Below, in pieces: positions 23,591 to 31,660 of a DNA stretch of 64,000 nucleotides. The position numbers were made by a program, and so were the translations under genes. Positions within the stretch are counted from its first letter, which is position 1. Every line of letters starts with the position of its first letter. Source of the stretch: Phil1 sp040767925 (GTDB lineage: Bacteria > Bacillota > Clostridia > Christensenellales > CAG-138); the NCBI GenBank assembly GCA_040767925.1, contig JAXGNN010000001.1, forward strand, positions 1,302,001 through 1,366,000, read 5' to 3'. Below the pieces are notes generated by a model. That model saw only the letters and a program-made list of their open reading frames with translations. It was not told the origin of the DNA and made no database searches.

Positions 23591-25471
23591 TTACGGATTG
23601 ACCAGCTCGAGGCCGTAGAGGGCCGCGATGCCGTAGCCGTCGGTGCAGTCCATCGGCGGGATGTTCCTGCCGTCGTCGGCCGCCGGGAAGTTGGTCCAGA
23701 TGGTCTCGTTGACCGCGTGGAACTTGTCGGGGCGATACATGAGCGAGAAGGAGGGAACCTCGGTGAGGTAGATCTCAACCGCCTCGGTGAAGTACGCGAT
23801 GACCTGCGCGGGGTCGGCTTCCAGCGGGATGAGCTTGATGAGCTCGTCGATGCGCGCGTTGGAGTAATGGCCCCAGTTGCCGCTCCAGTTGTTCTCGACG
23901 CCGTTATATTCGGAGCTCATGAGCATGCGCATACGGCCCCAGGGCTGCGCGGGCGTGGCGGAGTCGGTCCACATCATGAAGATGTCGTACTCGGTCTGGG
24001 CGGCGGAGGTGACCACGGTCTGGTAGACGCCCCAGTCGGGGAACTCGGTCACGATCTCGATGCCGATCTTCTCGCCCGCGGCGGCGACGATCTCCATGCT
24101 GGCCTGCCAGTCGGTCCAGCCGTACGGGCAGCACGCGTTGTAGGAGAGCTTCACGCCGTCGAGCTCGCGGTAGCCGTCCCCGTCGGTGTCGACGATGCCG
24201 GCCGCGTCGAGCAGCGCCTTGGCGCCCTCGATGTCGTTGCCCGCCCACTGCAGGCCCTTCGAGGCGATGTATTCCTTGTCGTACATGGCCTGCTCGCCCG
24301 CGGTCGGGTTCATGAGGCTGCGCGGCACGGCCTGGAAGGTGGGGCTCTGGCCGGTCATGGCGTTCTGGTTGATGGCGTCGTAGTCGACCGCCAGGGCGAT
24401 GGCTTTCCTGATTGCGACGTTGTCGAGGCCGTAGGAGCTCAGATTATACCAGGCGGTGGGCATGTTGACGCACACGCCGTAGGGGGGCTCCTCAAGATAG
24501 GTCGAGATGGGCAGCTTCCACTTCTCCCAGAGCTCGTTGACGTTGGAGATGAACTGCTGGCAGACGTCCACCTGGCCGAGCGCGAGCGCGACCTGGCCGG
24601 CGGCGTTGTCCGCGAAGATGGTGTGCGCGAGGTACTTGGGTACCGGCAGCGCGCCCCACATGGAGGCGTCCTTGCCCCAATAGTTGTCGTCGCGCACGAG
24701 CACGACCTTCTGCTCGTCGGAGAAGTACTTGGTGTACGGGCCGCTCCACACGATGTCGTCCGCGGGATCCTGCTTGATGGTGTCGGGCGTGTTGCGCGCC
24801 TCGAGCTTCTCGAGCCACGCCTTCTGCATGATGTAGGGCTGCACGAGGAAGCAGGCGAGCTGCAGCGGGTTGGTGGGCTTGCCGTCGGTCATGGTCGAAG
24901 TGACCTTGATCGTATGCTCGTCGATGGCTTCGACCGAGGCGATGTAGGGGGAATAGCCCGTGCCCATGGAGTTGGCGTACTTGACGTCGCACGCCCAGGT
25001 ATAGGCTACGTCCTCGGCGGTGACGGGGGTGCCGTCGCTCCAGTGCGCCGCCGGGTTGAGCTTGACGGTGACGCTGCTCTTGTCCGCGGCCCATTCGGGC
25101 TCGCCCAGCGCCAGAAGCGGAGTCATCGAGCCGTCGAGCATGTTGTACATGTAGAGCGTCTCAAACATGGTGGTGCGGCTGCCGCCGGCGGACGACGCGA
25201 TGCACATAGCGTTGTTCATGTCGTCGCTCAGGGGGTTCCAGCCGACGACGGGGTTCCACTGCTGGCCCGCGAAGTAGAGCGTCTCGTCGCGCGGAAGCTC
25301 GGCGGAGGGTTCCGTCACTTTGGGGGGCTCGGTGGGGGCCTCCGTCTTTACGGGCGCTTCCGTTGGCGTGGACGTATCTACCGGCTCCTTTTCCTCGCAC
25401 CCGACGAACACGCCAATGGCCATCAGGGCCGCAAGCGCGAGCGCCAGGAACTTCCATAGTCTGGTTTTCAT
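23591..25471 (-). CDS. Oligosaccharide/peptide ABC transporter substrate-binding lipoprotein (SBP_bac_5)
   Basis: The start at 25471 follows AAGGAGGAAAAACC; the product has 626 residues. A lipoprotein signal (MKTRLWKFLALALAALMAIGVFVGC) with Cys 25 as the lipidated residue is followed by a Thr/Glu-rich linker. The mature part is a family 5 solute-binding protein: LNPAAHWSDGTPVTAEDVAYTW is the hallmark segment near 150-171. Family 5 proteins bind peptides, nickel or, in clusters like this, cello-, manno- or laminari-oligosaccharides. Its place between a LacI-type regulator and sugar hydrolases suggests a sugar ligand. It is anchored outside the membrane and hands ligand to the DppBC-like permeases. 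Confidence 0.92.
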   Translation of the reverse strand: MKTRLWKFLALALAALMAIGVFVGCEEKEPVDTSTPTEAPVKTEAPTEPPKVTEPSAELPRDETLYFAGQQWNPVVGWNPLSDDMNNAMCIASSAGGSRTTMFETLYMYNMLDGSMTPLLALGEPEWAADKSSVTVKLNPAAHWSDGTPVTAEDVAYTWACDVKYANSMGTGYSPYIASVEAIDEHTIKVTSTMTDGKPTNPLQLACFLVQPYIMQKAWLEKLEARNTPDTIKQDPADDIVWSGPYTKYFSDEQKVVLVRDDNYWGKDASMWGALPVPKYLAHTIFADNAAGQVALALGQVDVCQQFISNVNELWEKWKLPISTYLEEPPYGVCVNMPTAWYNLSSYGLDNVAIRKAIALAVDYDAINQNAMTGQSPTFQAVPRSLMNPTAGEQAMYDKEYIASKGLQWAGNDIEGAKALLDAAGIVDTDGDGYRELDGVKLSYNACCPYGWTDWQASMEIVAAAGEKIGIEIVTEFPDWGVYQTVVTSAAQTEYDIFMMWTDSATPAQPWGRMRMLMSSEYNGVENNWSGNWGHYSNARIDELIKLIPLEADPAQVIAYFTEAVEIYLTEVPSFSLMYRPDKFHAVNETIWTNFPAADDGRNIPPMDCTDGYGIAALYGLELVNP

Positions 25472-25545
25472 GGTTTTTCCTCCTTGATTATTTTCATGCG
25501 GACCGAGCACCGGCTTCGGTCAACTCTTACTTCGGTTTTGATCGT

Positions 25546-26556
25546 TCAGATGCGCTTGACGGATTCGCCCACGATCAGCTCGCAGGGCACCACAATGCGG
25601 TGCGGGAGGAAGGTTTTTCCGGATTCGATCGCCTCCGCCAGCATGGCGGACGCCTCGGAGCCCAATTGCTCGGTCTTCTGGCGCACGGTCGTCAGCCTCG
25701 GGCGGAGCACCTGGGAGAGGTGGATTCCGTCGAAGCCGCACACGCTGATGTCGTCCGGTATGGAAAGCCCGGCGCTCTCGATCTCGTTCATGCCGCCGAG
25801 GAACGAGTAATCGTCCGGGTAGAGGATGCAGGTGGGCCGCTCCGGGAGGGAGAGAAGCTCCCGCGTGGCCCGCGCGCTGGCCGAGGGCTCGTGGAACGCG
25901 CCCTCGATCACATATTCGTCCGGGATTTTCAATCCCAGCTCATCGCAGGTCCGGTGGAAGCTCGCAAGGCGCATCTTGGTGACGGCGGTCCGGTCGCCGT
26001 GGATGAAGGCGATCTTCCTGTGCCCCATGGAGTAGACGTATTTCACGAGGTCCCGCATCCCCTGCACGTTGTCGGAGAGCACGGAACCCCTGTTGTCGAA
26101 CACATAGTCGATTGCGACCAGCGGGATGTCGCTCTGCGCGAGCTCGGTTACCTGCGGGTCCGTCCAGTCGAGCACGGTCGCGATGACCACGCCGTCGCAC
26201 CTGCGGTAGCGGCAGTGTTCGAGATAGCTCATGTTCGTGAGGCCGATGTCCCGGCTGATGAAGGTGACGTCGTACCCGTGGCGCTCCGCCTCCTCCTTCA
26301 GGCTGTTGAGCACGAGCGAGAAGAACTCGTGCGCGAGGCCGCTGTTGGTGGCGTCCGCGAAGAGAAGGCCGATGTTATGGGAGCGGTTCGTCTTGAGCGC
26401 CCGCGCGGCCGCGTTGGGGAAATAGCCCATGGAGCGGGCCGCGTTCCTGACGCGTTGCGCCGTATCGGCGCCCACGTCGGAGGCGTTGTTGAGGGCTTTG
26501 CTCACGGTGGCAGCGGATACGCCGCACGCCAATGCAATTTCTTTAATTGTCGCCAT
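25546..26556 (-). CDS. LacI/GalR-family transcriptional regulator of the beta-oligosaccharide locus
   Basis: The 336-residue product starts MATIKEIALACGVSAATVSKALNN, a textbook LacI helix-turn-helix and hinge (about 2-58), followed by a periplasmic-binding-protein-like sensor domain (NIGLLFADATNSGLAHEFFS ... VCGFDGIHLSQVLRPRLTTVRQ). It is probably a repressor released by a sugar from the imported oligosaccharides. The gene has a perfect-consensus promoter (TTGACA-17-TATAAT, minus strand, 26646-26618), with an operator-like palindrome directly downstream at 26592-26615, so it likely represses itself and the genes behind it. The binding-protein gene follows after 74 bases. A longer frame upstream was rejected because it would begin before this promoter. 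Confidence 0.92.
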   Translation of the reverse strand: MATIKEIALACGVSAATVSKALNNASDVGADTAQRVRNAARSMGYFPNAAARALKTNRSHNIGLLFADATNSGLAHEFFSLVLNSLKEEAERHGYDVTFISRDIGLTNMSYLEHCRYRRCDGVVIATVLDWTDPQVTELAQSDIPLVAIDYVFDNRGSVLSDNVQGMRDLVKYVYSMGHRKIAFIHGDRTAVTKMRLASFHRTCDELGLKIPDEYVIEGAFHEPSASARATRELLSLPERPTCILYPDDYSFLGGMNEIESAGLSIPDDISVCGFDGIHLSQVLRPRLTTVRQKTEQLGSEASAMLAEAIESGKTFLPHRIVVPCELIVGESVKRI

Positions 26557-26591
26557 GTTTGCCTGCCAATCGCTTTGAAATATGCCGAGGT

Positions 26592-26615
26592 GTTTACTTA
26601 ATCGTTTTCGTAAAC
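26592..26615. promoter_or_regulatory. Operator-like site O1 overlapping the start of the LacI-gene transcript
   Basis: GTTTAC and GTAAAC form perfect outer arms of this 24-bp site, with the core ACTTAATCGTTTTCG inside. The core recurs at 26793-26809 as ACTAAATCGTTTTCG. It lies just downstream of the regulator's -10 box, the position expected for autorepression by a LacI-family protein. Confidence 0.65.
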
Positions 26616-26617
26616 TC

Positions 26618-26646
26618 ATTATATTGCTGTCACCGCTCTTTGTCAA
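26618..26646 (-). promoter_or_regulatory. Promoter of the LacI regulator / transport operon
   Basis: Reading the minus strand, TTGACA (26646-26641) and TATAAT (26623-26618) are separated by exactly 17 bases. Both hexamers match the sigma-A consensus perfectly. Confidence 0.85.
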
Positions 26647-26792
26647 CCGCCGATCGCGCAAGTCGCCAAATTTTTCTCGGCGCTTCGCAAACATCCCGGT
26701 TTTTCTGGATTCCCTTCCTTCTTCTTTAATATATATGCCGCGTTCCGCGCGCGATTCGGGCGGCGCGGTTTTCGCTTTTGTTTTAGCAAAAA

Positions 26793-26843
26793 CTAAATCG
26801 TTTTCGCACAAGCGCTTGACAGCGCCGCAAAAAGGCATAACAT
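26793..26843 (+). promoter_or_regulatory. Operator-like site O2 and promoter of the GH2 gene
   Basis: The site CTAAATCGTTTTCGCAC (26793-26809) shares 14 of 16 core bases with O1. It lies 6 bases upstream of a -35 box TTGACA (26816-26821); TAACAT at 26838-26843 is the best -10 candidate at 16 bases. The rest of the 336-bp divergent gap (26557-26892) shows no other clear signal. Confidence 0.6.
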
Positions 26844-26892
26844 ATATTGTGTGCGCATCCGGTTTCTGCCGATCGAAAGGAGTGTCTTTCTT

Positions 26893-29337
26893 ATGAAAAC
26901 CCTTCCGCTCAACGGGGAATGGACCCTCGGATTTCCAGGAAATTCCGGCATTTGCGAACATTTTCGCGCGGCGGTGCCCGGCTCCGTCTACGCGGCGCTG
27001 CTCGACGCGGACGCGATGGAGGACCCGTATTACCGCGACAACGAAACGAAAGCGCTCGCGCTCGCTGAAAACGATTTCGTATTCTCCCGCGCCTTTATGG
27101 CGGGCGCGGAGCTCCTCTCCTGCGAGCGGGTGCTCCTGCGCTTCGAGGGGATCGACACCGTGGCGGACGTCCTCCTCAACGGCGCGCTCCTGGGGCATGC
27201 GGACAACATGCACATCGCGTGGGAGTTCGACGTGACAGGCAAACTGCGGGAGGGCGGGAACGCGCTCGCGGTGAAGATTTACTCCCCGACGCGTTATATC
27301 CGCGAGGCGTACCAAAAGAACCGCGCGGACGGCTCCTCCGACGCGATGCGGGGTTTCCCGCTGCTTCGAAAGGCCCACTGCATGTTCGGCTGGGATTGGG
27401 GCGCGCGGTTGCCGGACGCCGGCATCTGGCGCGGCGTGTCGCTCATAGGCGTCGAGGGCGCGCGGATCGCGGACGTGCTCGTGGGGCAGACGCACGCGGA
27501 CGGCAAAGTGACGCTGAATATCCAAACGGCGCTCGACGCGGCGCGGGACGGCGCGTATGAAATCAGGGTGCGCGTCGTATCCCCCGACGGGCGGGAATAC
27601 GAGGCACAAGGCGCGGAGTGCGAGGTCGCGATTGAAACCCCCGCGCTGTGGTGGCCGAACGGCCTTGGCGCGCAGCCGCTATACGGCATTGAAGCCGTGC
27701 TGCTTGAGGGCGATAAGGAGCTTGACCGCTGGGCGCGGCGCGTCGGCCTTCGCACGCTCACCGTCCGCCGCGGGAAGGACGAGTGGGGCGAGGGCTTCCG
27801 CTTTTGCGTCAACGGGCGCGACGTGTTCGCCATGGGCGCGGACTACATCCCGGAGGACAGCATATTCCCCCGCATCAGCCCGGAGCGCACGCGAAGGCTC
27901 CTTATGGACGCGAAGGCCGCCAACCACAACTGCGTGCGCGTCTGGGGCGGCGGGTATTATCCGGACGATTATTTCTTCGACATCTGCGACGAATTGGGCC
28001 TCATCGTCTGGCAGGATCTGATGTTCGCCTGCGCGGTCTACAACCTGACGCCGGAATTCGAAAAAAGCGTCTCCCGCGAGGTTGAAGAGAACGCGAGAAG
28101 GATCCGCCACCACGCCTGCCTCGGCCTCATCTGCGGCAACAACGAGATGGAGCAGCTCATCGACGAGGCGGGCTGGCTTTCCTCCCCGCGGCAGAAGGCA
28201 GACTACATCAAGATGTACGAGTATCTCTTCCCGAAGATACTCGAGAAGGCCGCGCCGCATACGTTCTACTGGCCGGCAAGCCCCTCCTCCGGCGGCAGCT
28301 TCGACCACCCAAACGACGAGAACCGGGGCGACGTGCATTACTGGGCGGTATGGCACGGGCTTTTGCCCTTCACGGACTACCGCAACCACCTCTTTCGCTT
28401 CGTGTCGGAGTTCGGCTTCCAGTCCTTCCCCTGCATGAAGACCATAGAATCCTTCACGCTGCCGGAGGACCGCAATCCCTTCTCCTACGTGATGGAGAAG
28501 CACCAGCGCAACGCCTCCGCCAACGGAAGGATCCTCTCCTACCTCTCGCAGCTCTACCGCTACCCCGCCGACATGGATACCCTCGCCTACGCCTCGCAGC
28601 TTCTGCAGGCGCAGGCCATCCAATACGGCACGGAGCATTGGCGGCGGCACCGCGGGCGCTGCATGGGCGCCGTCGTGTGGCAACTGAACGACTGCTGGCC
28701 GGTCGCGAGCTGGTCGAGCATCGATTATTTCGGCCGCTGGAAGGCGCTGCACTATTTTGAAAAGCGCTTCTTCGCGCCGGTGCTGATCTCCTGCGCGGAG
28801 GAGGGCGTGCTTTCGCAGGACACCAACGTCAACTCCGAATGTCCCGCGCCGTGGTTTAAGCGCGCGCGCCTCAACGTCTCCAACGAAACGCTCTCCCCCT
28901 TCTCCGGCACGGCGAAATGGGAGCTGCGCCGCCCGGACGCGTCCGTCATAAGCTTTGGCAGCGCGAAAGTCGAGGTGCCCGCGCTCTCGGCCCTGTGGCT
29001 CGACCCGCTCGATTATTCGGACGAGGACACCTACGAAAGCTATTTCTCCTTCCGGCTCGAGGACGGGGGCGGCGGCATCGTCGGCTCCGGCAGCGCGCTG
29101 TTCTGCCCGCCCAAACACTTCCGCTTCCTCGACCCGAAGCTCGAGGCCCGCATCGAGGGAGACGAGGTGGTCGTTTCAGCCGGCGCCTACGCGCGCGGCG
29201 TGGAACTCCTCTTCGACGACGACACAATCCCCGAGGACAACTATTTCGATCTGGACGGCGGCGAAAAACGGGTAAAAATCATGCGGGGATCCCCCCGGGC
29301 TGTGCGCGCGAGGAGCGTGTACGATATCGGGCGATGA
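26893..29337 (+). CDS. GH2 beta-mannosidase
   Basis: The start at 26893 is preceded by GAAAGGAGTG; the product has 814 residues, typical for GH2 beta-mannosidases. Order: N-terminal sugar-binding jelly-roll (NGEWTLGFPG ... FGWDWGARLPDAGIWR, the latter a beta-mannosidase hallmark), immunoglobulin-like domain, then TIM barrel with acid/base E418 in CGNNEMEQ and nucleophile E506 in VSEFGFQS, and a C-terminal beta domain. It removes terminal beta-mannosyl residues, for example from mannobiose or glucomannan oligosaccharides. No signal peptide. Divergent from the LacI-type regulator and provided with an operator-like site, it likely belongs to the same regulon. Its stop is followed by module I and IS30 copy 2. 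Confidence 0.92.
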   Translation: MKTLPLNGEWTLGFPGNSGICEHFRAAVPGSVYAALLDADAMEDPYYRDNETKALALAENDFVFSRAFMAGAELLSCERVLLRFEGIDTVADVLLNGALLGHADNMHIAWEFDVTGKLREGGNALAVKIYSPTRYIREAYQKNRADGSSDAMRGFPLLRKAHCMFGWDWGARLPDAGIWRGVSLIGVEGARIADVLVGQTHADGKVTLNIQTALDAARDGAYEIRVRVVSPDGREYEAQGAECEVAIETPALWWPNGLGAQPLYGIEAVLLEGDKELDRWARRVGLRTLTVRRGKDEWGEGFRFCVNGRDVFAMGADYIPEDSIFPRISPERTRRLLMDAKAANHNCVRVWGGGYYPDDYFFDICDELGLIVWQDLMFACAVYNLTPEFEKSVSREVEENARRIRHHACLGLICGNNEMEQLIDEAGWLSSPRQKADYIKMYEYLFPKILEKAAPHTFYWPASPSSGGSFDHPNDENRGDVHYWAVWHGLLPFTDYRNHLFRFVSEFGFQSFPCMKTIESFTLPEDRNPFSYVMEKHQRNASANGRILSYLSQLYRYPADMDTLAYASQLLQAQAIQYGTEHWRRHRGRCMGAVVWQLNDCWPVASWSSIDYFGRWKALHYFEKRFFAPVLISCAEEGVLSQDTNVNSECPAPWFKRARLNVSNETLSPFSGTAKWELRRPDASVISFGSAKVEVPALSALWLDPLDYSDEDTYESYFSFRLEDGGGGIVGSGSALFCPPKHFRFLDPKLEARIEGDEVVVSAGAYARGVELLFDDDTIPEDNYFDLDGGEKRVKIMRGSPRAVRARSVYDIGR

Positions 29338-29350
29338 AACAATTGACAAT

Positions 29351-30436
29351 GGCACATTTTCAAACCAAGTGCAACAGGTAAAAAGAAAAGAGCTCACGAG
29401 GGGATAGCCAGCCGAGGCGTTTGCGGGGTCTGTCGTTGAGGGAATCAACGGCAGCCTGCAGGACGCTCGGAGTAATGGGAAGAAACGAAGATTTTTTAGG
29501 AAAATACTGACGGAGCAATCCGTTGGTATTTTCATTTGTGCCCTTCTGCCACGAGGAGTAAGGGTCGCAGAAGTAAACTTTGGCGTTAAGCTGCGTGGCA
29601 ATCCTGGCATGCCGGGTAAATTCACCGCCTCTGTCGACCGTGAAAGAACGCCTTGATCTAGAAGGGAAATCGCGGAAAGCGTCAATCATGGCGTCGGCAT
29701 ATTCTTCGCCGCTTCCCCCATGGAGTCTGCTCGCGATCAAGAAGCCCGTAACCCGCTCAACATGCGTGGCGAAACCGCCTGTTTTCCTTTGGCCAAGCAC
29801 GGTATCGCTTTCCCAATGCCCGAACTGGGTACGGGCGTTCACCTCTTCCGGGCGTTCGTGAATTCCGGTAACGTTCTCCCATTTGGTCAGCTTACGCGCC
29901 TTTCGTCGCTTGTAATGCCATTTGAGCCGCAGGTCGTGCTTGTCCGTCAGCGCAATGAGCTTGTGGTCGATCCCTCTATATATGCTGCTGTATGAAAACG
30001 GTATCGGATATCCGTCCAGCTTCGCCCGGCCCGCGATCTGTTCCGGCGACCATTTCCGCTTAATCAGTTCTTCTACATATGCTCTTGCTGTTTGGTTCGC
30101 GAAAATACTTGGCCGATGGCAGGCAGCGCGCCGCTTCAAATAACTGATGTTTGCAGCGGACGCGCTGTAGCTGCCGTCCCGGTTTTGATTCCGGCGAAGC
30201 TCCCGGCTGATGGTCGACGGGCTGCGCCCAAGCGTGCGGGCGATCGCCCGCACGCTCATCGCTTTCCCTTGCTCAACCATTGTGATCTCTCGTTCTTTTG
30301 TGCTAAGATGTCTGTAGTGATCCATCGGGCGCCTCCTTGTTATGGTTTGTCTTGCAACTCCCATTTTACAAGGCCTTGCCTCCTGGGTCACTCCCTTTTT
30401 CCCCTACTGCTGTTGCACTTGGTCTGCTAACTCAGT
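29351..30436 (-). mobile_element. IS30-family insertion sequence, copy 2 (1086 bp, inverted)
   Basis: This copy has the same length and protein as the copy at 1625-2710, in the opposite orientation. Terminal repeats share ACCAAGTGCAACAG and its complement. It too sits within ATTGACAATT arrays: ACAATTGACAAT ends at 29350, and ATTGTCAATT begins at 30437. Removing the element with one copy of a 2-bp AT duplication restores the perfect palindrome TTGACAATTGTCAA, so insertion hit its exact centre. Confidence 0.9.
29360..30325 (-). CDS. IS30-family DDE transposase, copy 2
   Basis: The 321-residue product is identical to that at 1736-2701, with the same helix-turn-helix (25-43) and triad D174, D231, E265. 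The start is the ATG preceded by AAGGAGG, as in copy 1. The frame is intact, so both copies could supply active transposase. Transcription runs towards the GH2 gene's 3' end. The identical inverted copies 26.6 kb apart provide 1.1 kb of homology for recombination. Confidence 0.95.
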   Translation of the reverse strand: MDHYRHLSTKEREITMVEQGKAMSVRAIARTLGRSPSTISRELRRNQNRDGSYSASAANISYLKRRAACHRPSIFANQTARAYVEELIKRKWSPEQIAGRAKLDGYPIPFSYSSIYRGIDHKLIALTDKHDLRLKWHYKRRKARKLTKWENVTGIHERPEEVNARTQFGHWESDTVLGQRKTGGFATHVERVTGFLIASRLHGGSGEEYADAMIDAFRDFPSRSRRSFTVDRGGEFTRHARIATQLNAKVYFCDPYSSWQKGTNENTNGLLRQYFPKKSSFLPITPSVLQAAVDSLNDRPRKRLGWLSPRELFSFYLLHLV

Positions 30437-30463
30437 ATTGTCAATTTTCAATTGTCAATTACC
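30437..30463 (-). repeat. Module I repeat at the M28 peptidase 3' end, right flank of IS30 copy 2
   Basis: ATTGTCAATTTTCAATTGTC is the reverse-strand form of the ATTGACAATT array. Read on the minus strand it gives the last codons Ile-Asp-Asn and stop of the peptidase gene ending at 30448. Confidence 0.85.
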
Positions 30464-31380
30464 TTCGTCGCTCTGATCACGGCGTCCCGGATGAAAGCGA
30501 TGTTGCGCTCGTCGAACACCGTGTCGCGGTCGGTGTGGAGCCGGTCCATATAGAGGAGGCCCCGCCTGGTTTTCTTGATGGCGGCGATGCCCACGCCGTG
30601 GCGGAAGTTCATATGGTCCGAGGGATAGAAGGTATCCCGGGCGCTCGTGAGGAGGACCTCCTTGCCGTTTCCGGGGACGAAGCTTTCGGAAAGGAGGCGC
30701 TCGAGCTCCGCGGGGCATTTTTTCGGGAGCACGAGCATGATGATGTCCCCGTCCGACACGCAGTCGAGGTTGAGCAGGCACGCGCGCTTTTTGACCTCCG
30801 GGTGCATGTGGGCGAAGCCCGCGGAGCCGAGCACGCCGAGCTCCTCGTTGTCGAAGAGCACGAAGGCGACCTTCTCCCGGAGCTCCTCCGGCAGCGCGAG
30901 GGCGGTTTCGACGACGCCGATCACGCCCGAGGTGTTGTCGTTGGCGGTGTGGCGGTTGGCGGGGCCGAACACTAAAAGCCAGGAGCACGCGAGCATGATG
31001 ATGGAAAACAGCGGCAGGCGGAAGCCGTCCAGCCAGCCGAAGAGCACGGGCAGGTACGCCGCGCCGAGCGCCAGGAGGATGATGAGCCCCGCGAGCCCGA
31101 ATTGGTACGCGAGATACACGGGCACGTTCTTGGGCGTGATGAAGTTGGGCAGCGGCATCGCGGCGCAGGTATCGTAATGCGCGGCGAGGATGAGCTTCGC
31201 CCTCTCAGGGTCGCCGATGACGACGTTGCGGGAGCGGGCAAAGGCGCGCGCTTCCTCCACGCGCGCGGGGACGCCGGACCCCTCGAGCCCTTCAAGCAGG
31301 AAATCGACGAAGGCGCGCTTGCGGCGCTTGCCCTTCCGGATCTGGTATTCCTTCAAAATGCGCCGCGAAAGCTCCGTCAT
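30448..31380 (-). CDS. M28-family metallopeptidase, membrane-associated
   Basis: The 310-residue product (start at 31380) shows the M28 co-catalytic zinc site: His in ILAAHYDTC, bridging Asp in TANDNTSGVIG, Glu pair in LFDNEELGVLG, Asp in LNLDCVSDGD and His in YPSDHMNFRHG. Two hydrophobic segments between the first His and the bridging Asp (VYLAYQFGLAGLIILLALGAAYLPVLFGWL and LPLFSIIMLACSWLLVFG region) suggest a membrane hairpin within the catalytic domain, an unusual position. It is likely an aminopeptidase, but substrate and side of the membrane are unknown. The start overlaps the TSCPD gene stop by 4 bases. The final VIDN-stop derives from module I. Confidence 0.85.
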   Translation of the reverse strand: MTELSRRILKEYQIRKGKRRKRAFVDFLLEGLEGSGVPARVEEARAFARSRNVVIGDPERAKLILAAHYDTCAAMPLPNFITPKNVPVYLAYQFGLAGLIILLALGAAYLPVLFGWLDGFRLPLFSIIMLACSWLLVFGPANRHTANDNTSGVIGVVETALALPEELREKVAFVLFDNEELGVLGSAGFAHMHPEVKKRACLLNLDCVSDGDIIMLVLPKKCPAELERLLSESFVPGNGKEVLLTSARDTFYPSDHMNFRHGVGIAAIKKTRRGLLYMDRLHTDRDTVFDERNIAFIRDAVIRATKVIDN

Positions 31381-31643
31381 GCGCCCGCCTTTTTTACCTC
31401 CGTCAGATGGCGGGCGAGCTGGTCGCCGCACGAGGTGTCGTGCGCGCCGCAGCGCAGTCCGCCGAGCTTCTCGATGAGTTCGTCCACCGCCATCCCCTCC
31501 GCGAGGGTGGCGAGCGCTTTGAGGTTTCCGCTGCAGCCTTTGGTGTAAACGATGTTCCTGACCTTGCCGTCCTCCACGTCGAACTCGACTTTGGAGGAGC
31601 ATGTGCCGTCGTTGTCGAATGTGTAGTGCATGTTCCGTTTCAT
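31377..31643 (-). CDS. TSCPD-domain protein (TIGR03905 family)
   Basis: The product of about 85-88 residues has the TSCPD pattern: NDGTCSSKVEFDVEDGKVRNIVYTKGCSGN, then LATLAEGMAVDELIEKLGGLRCGAHDTSCGDQLAR. Four Cys residues (in GTCS, GCSG, RCG and SCGDQ) are likely zinc or metal ligands, related to the C-terminal domain of vitamin-B12-dependent ribonucleotide reductase. As a stand-alone protein its role is unknown. Three in-frame Met codons (31652, 31643 and 31631) are possible; alignment with family members, which begin close to M-x-Y, would favour 31631. It is translationally coupled to the M28 peptidase (4-base overlap). Confidence 0.82.
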   Translation of the reverse strand: MKRNMHYTFDNDGTCSSKVEFDVEDGKVRNIVYTKGCSGNLKALATLAEGMAVDELIEKLGGLRCGAHDTSCGDQLARHLTEVKKAGA

Positions 31644-31660
31644 CCCATCCATCTTGTCGT

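Noticed and set aside
22445..25471. Annotating the ABC system as a peptide transporter from family names alone
   Set aside because: Opp/Dpp-type families also carry oligosaccharides. The LacI-type regulator and four glycosidase/phosphorylase genes make sugars more likely, so substrate is left open.
1625..30436. A composite transposon bounded by the two IS30 copies
   Set aside because: The content includes core genes (DUF1385, spoIIQ-like, SpoU, galM) and each copy has its own repeat-derived target site, so two independent insertions are simpler.
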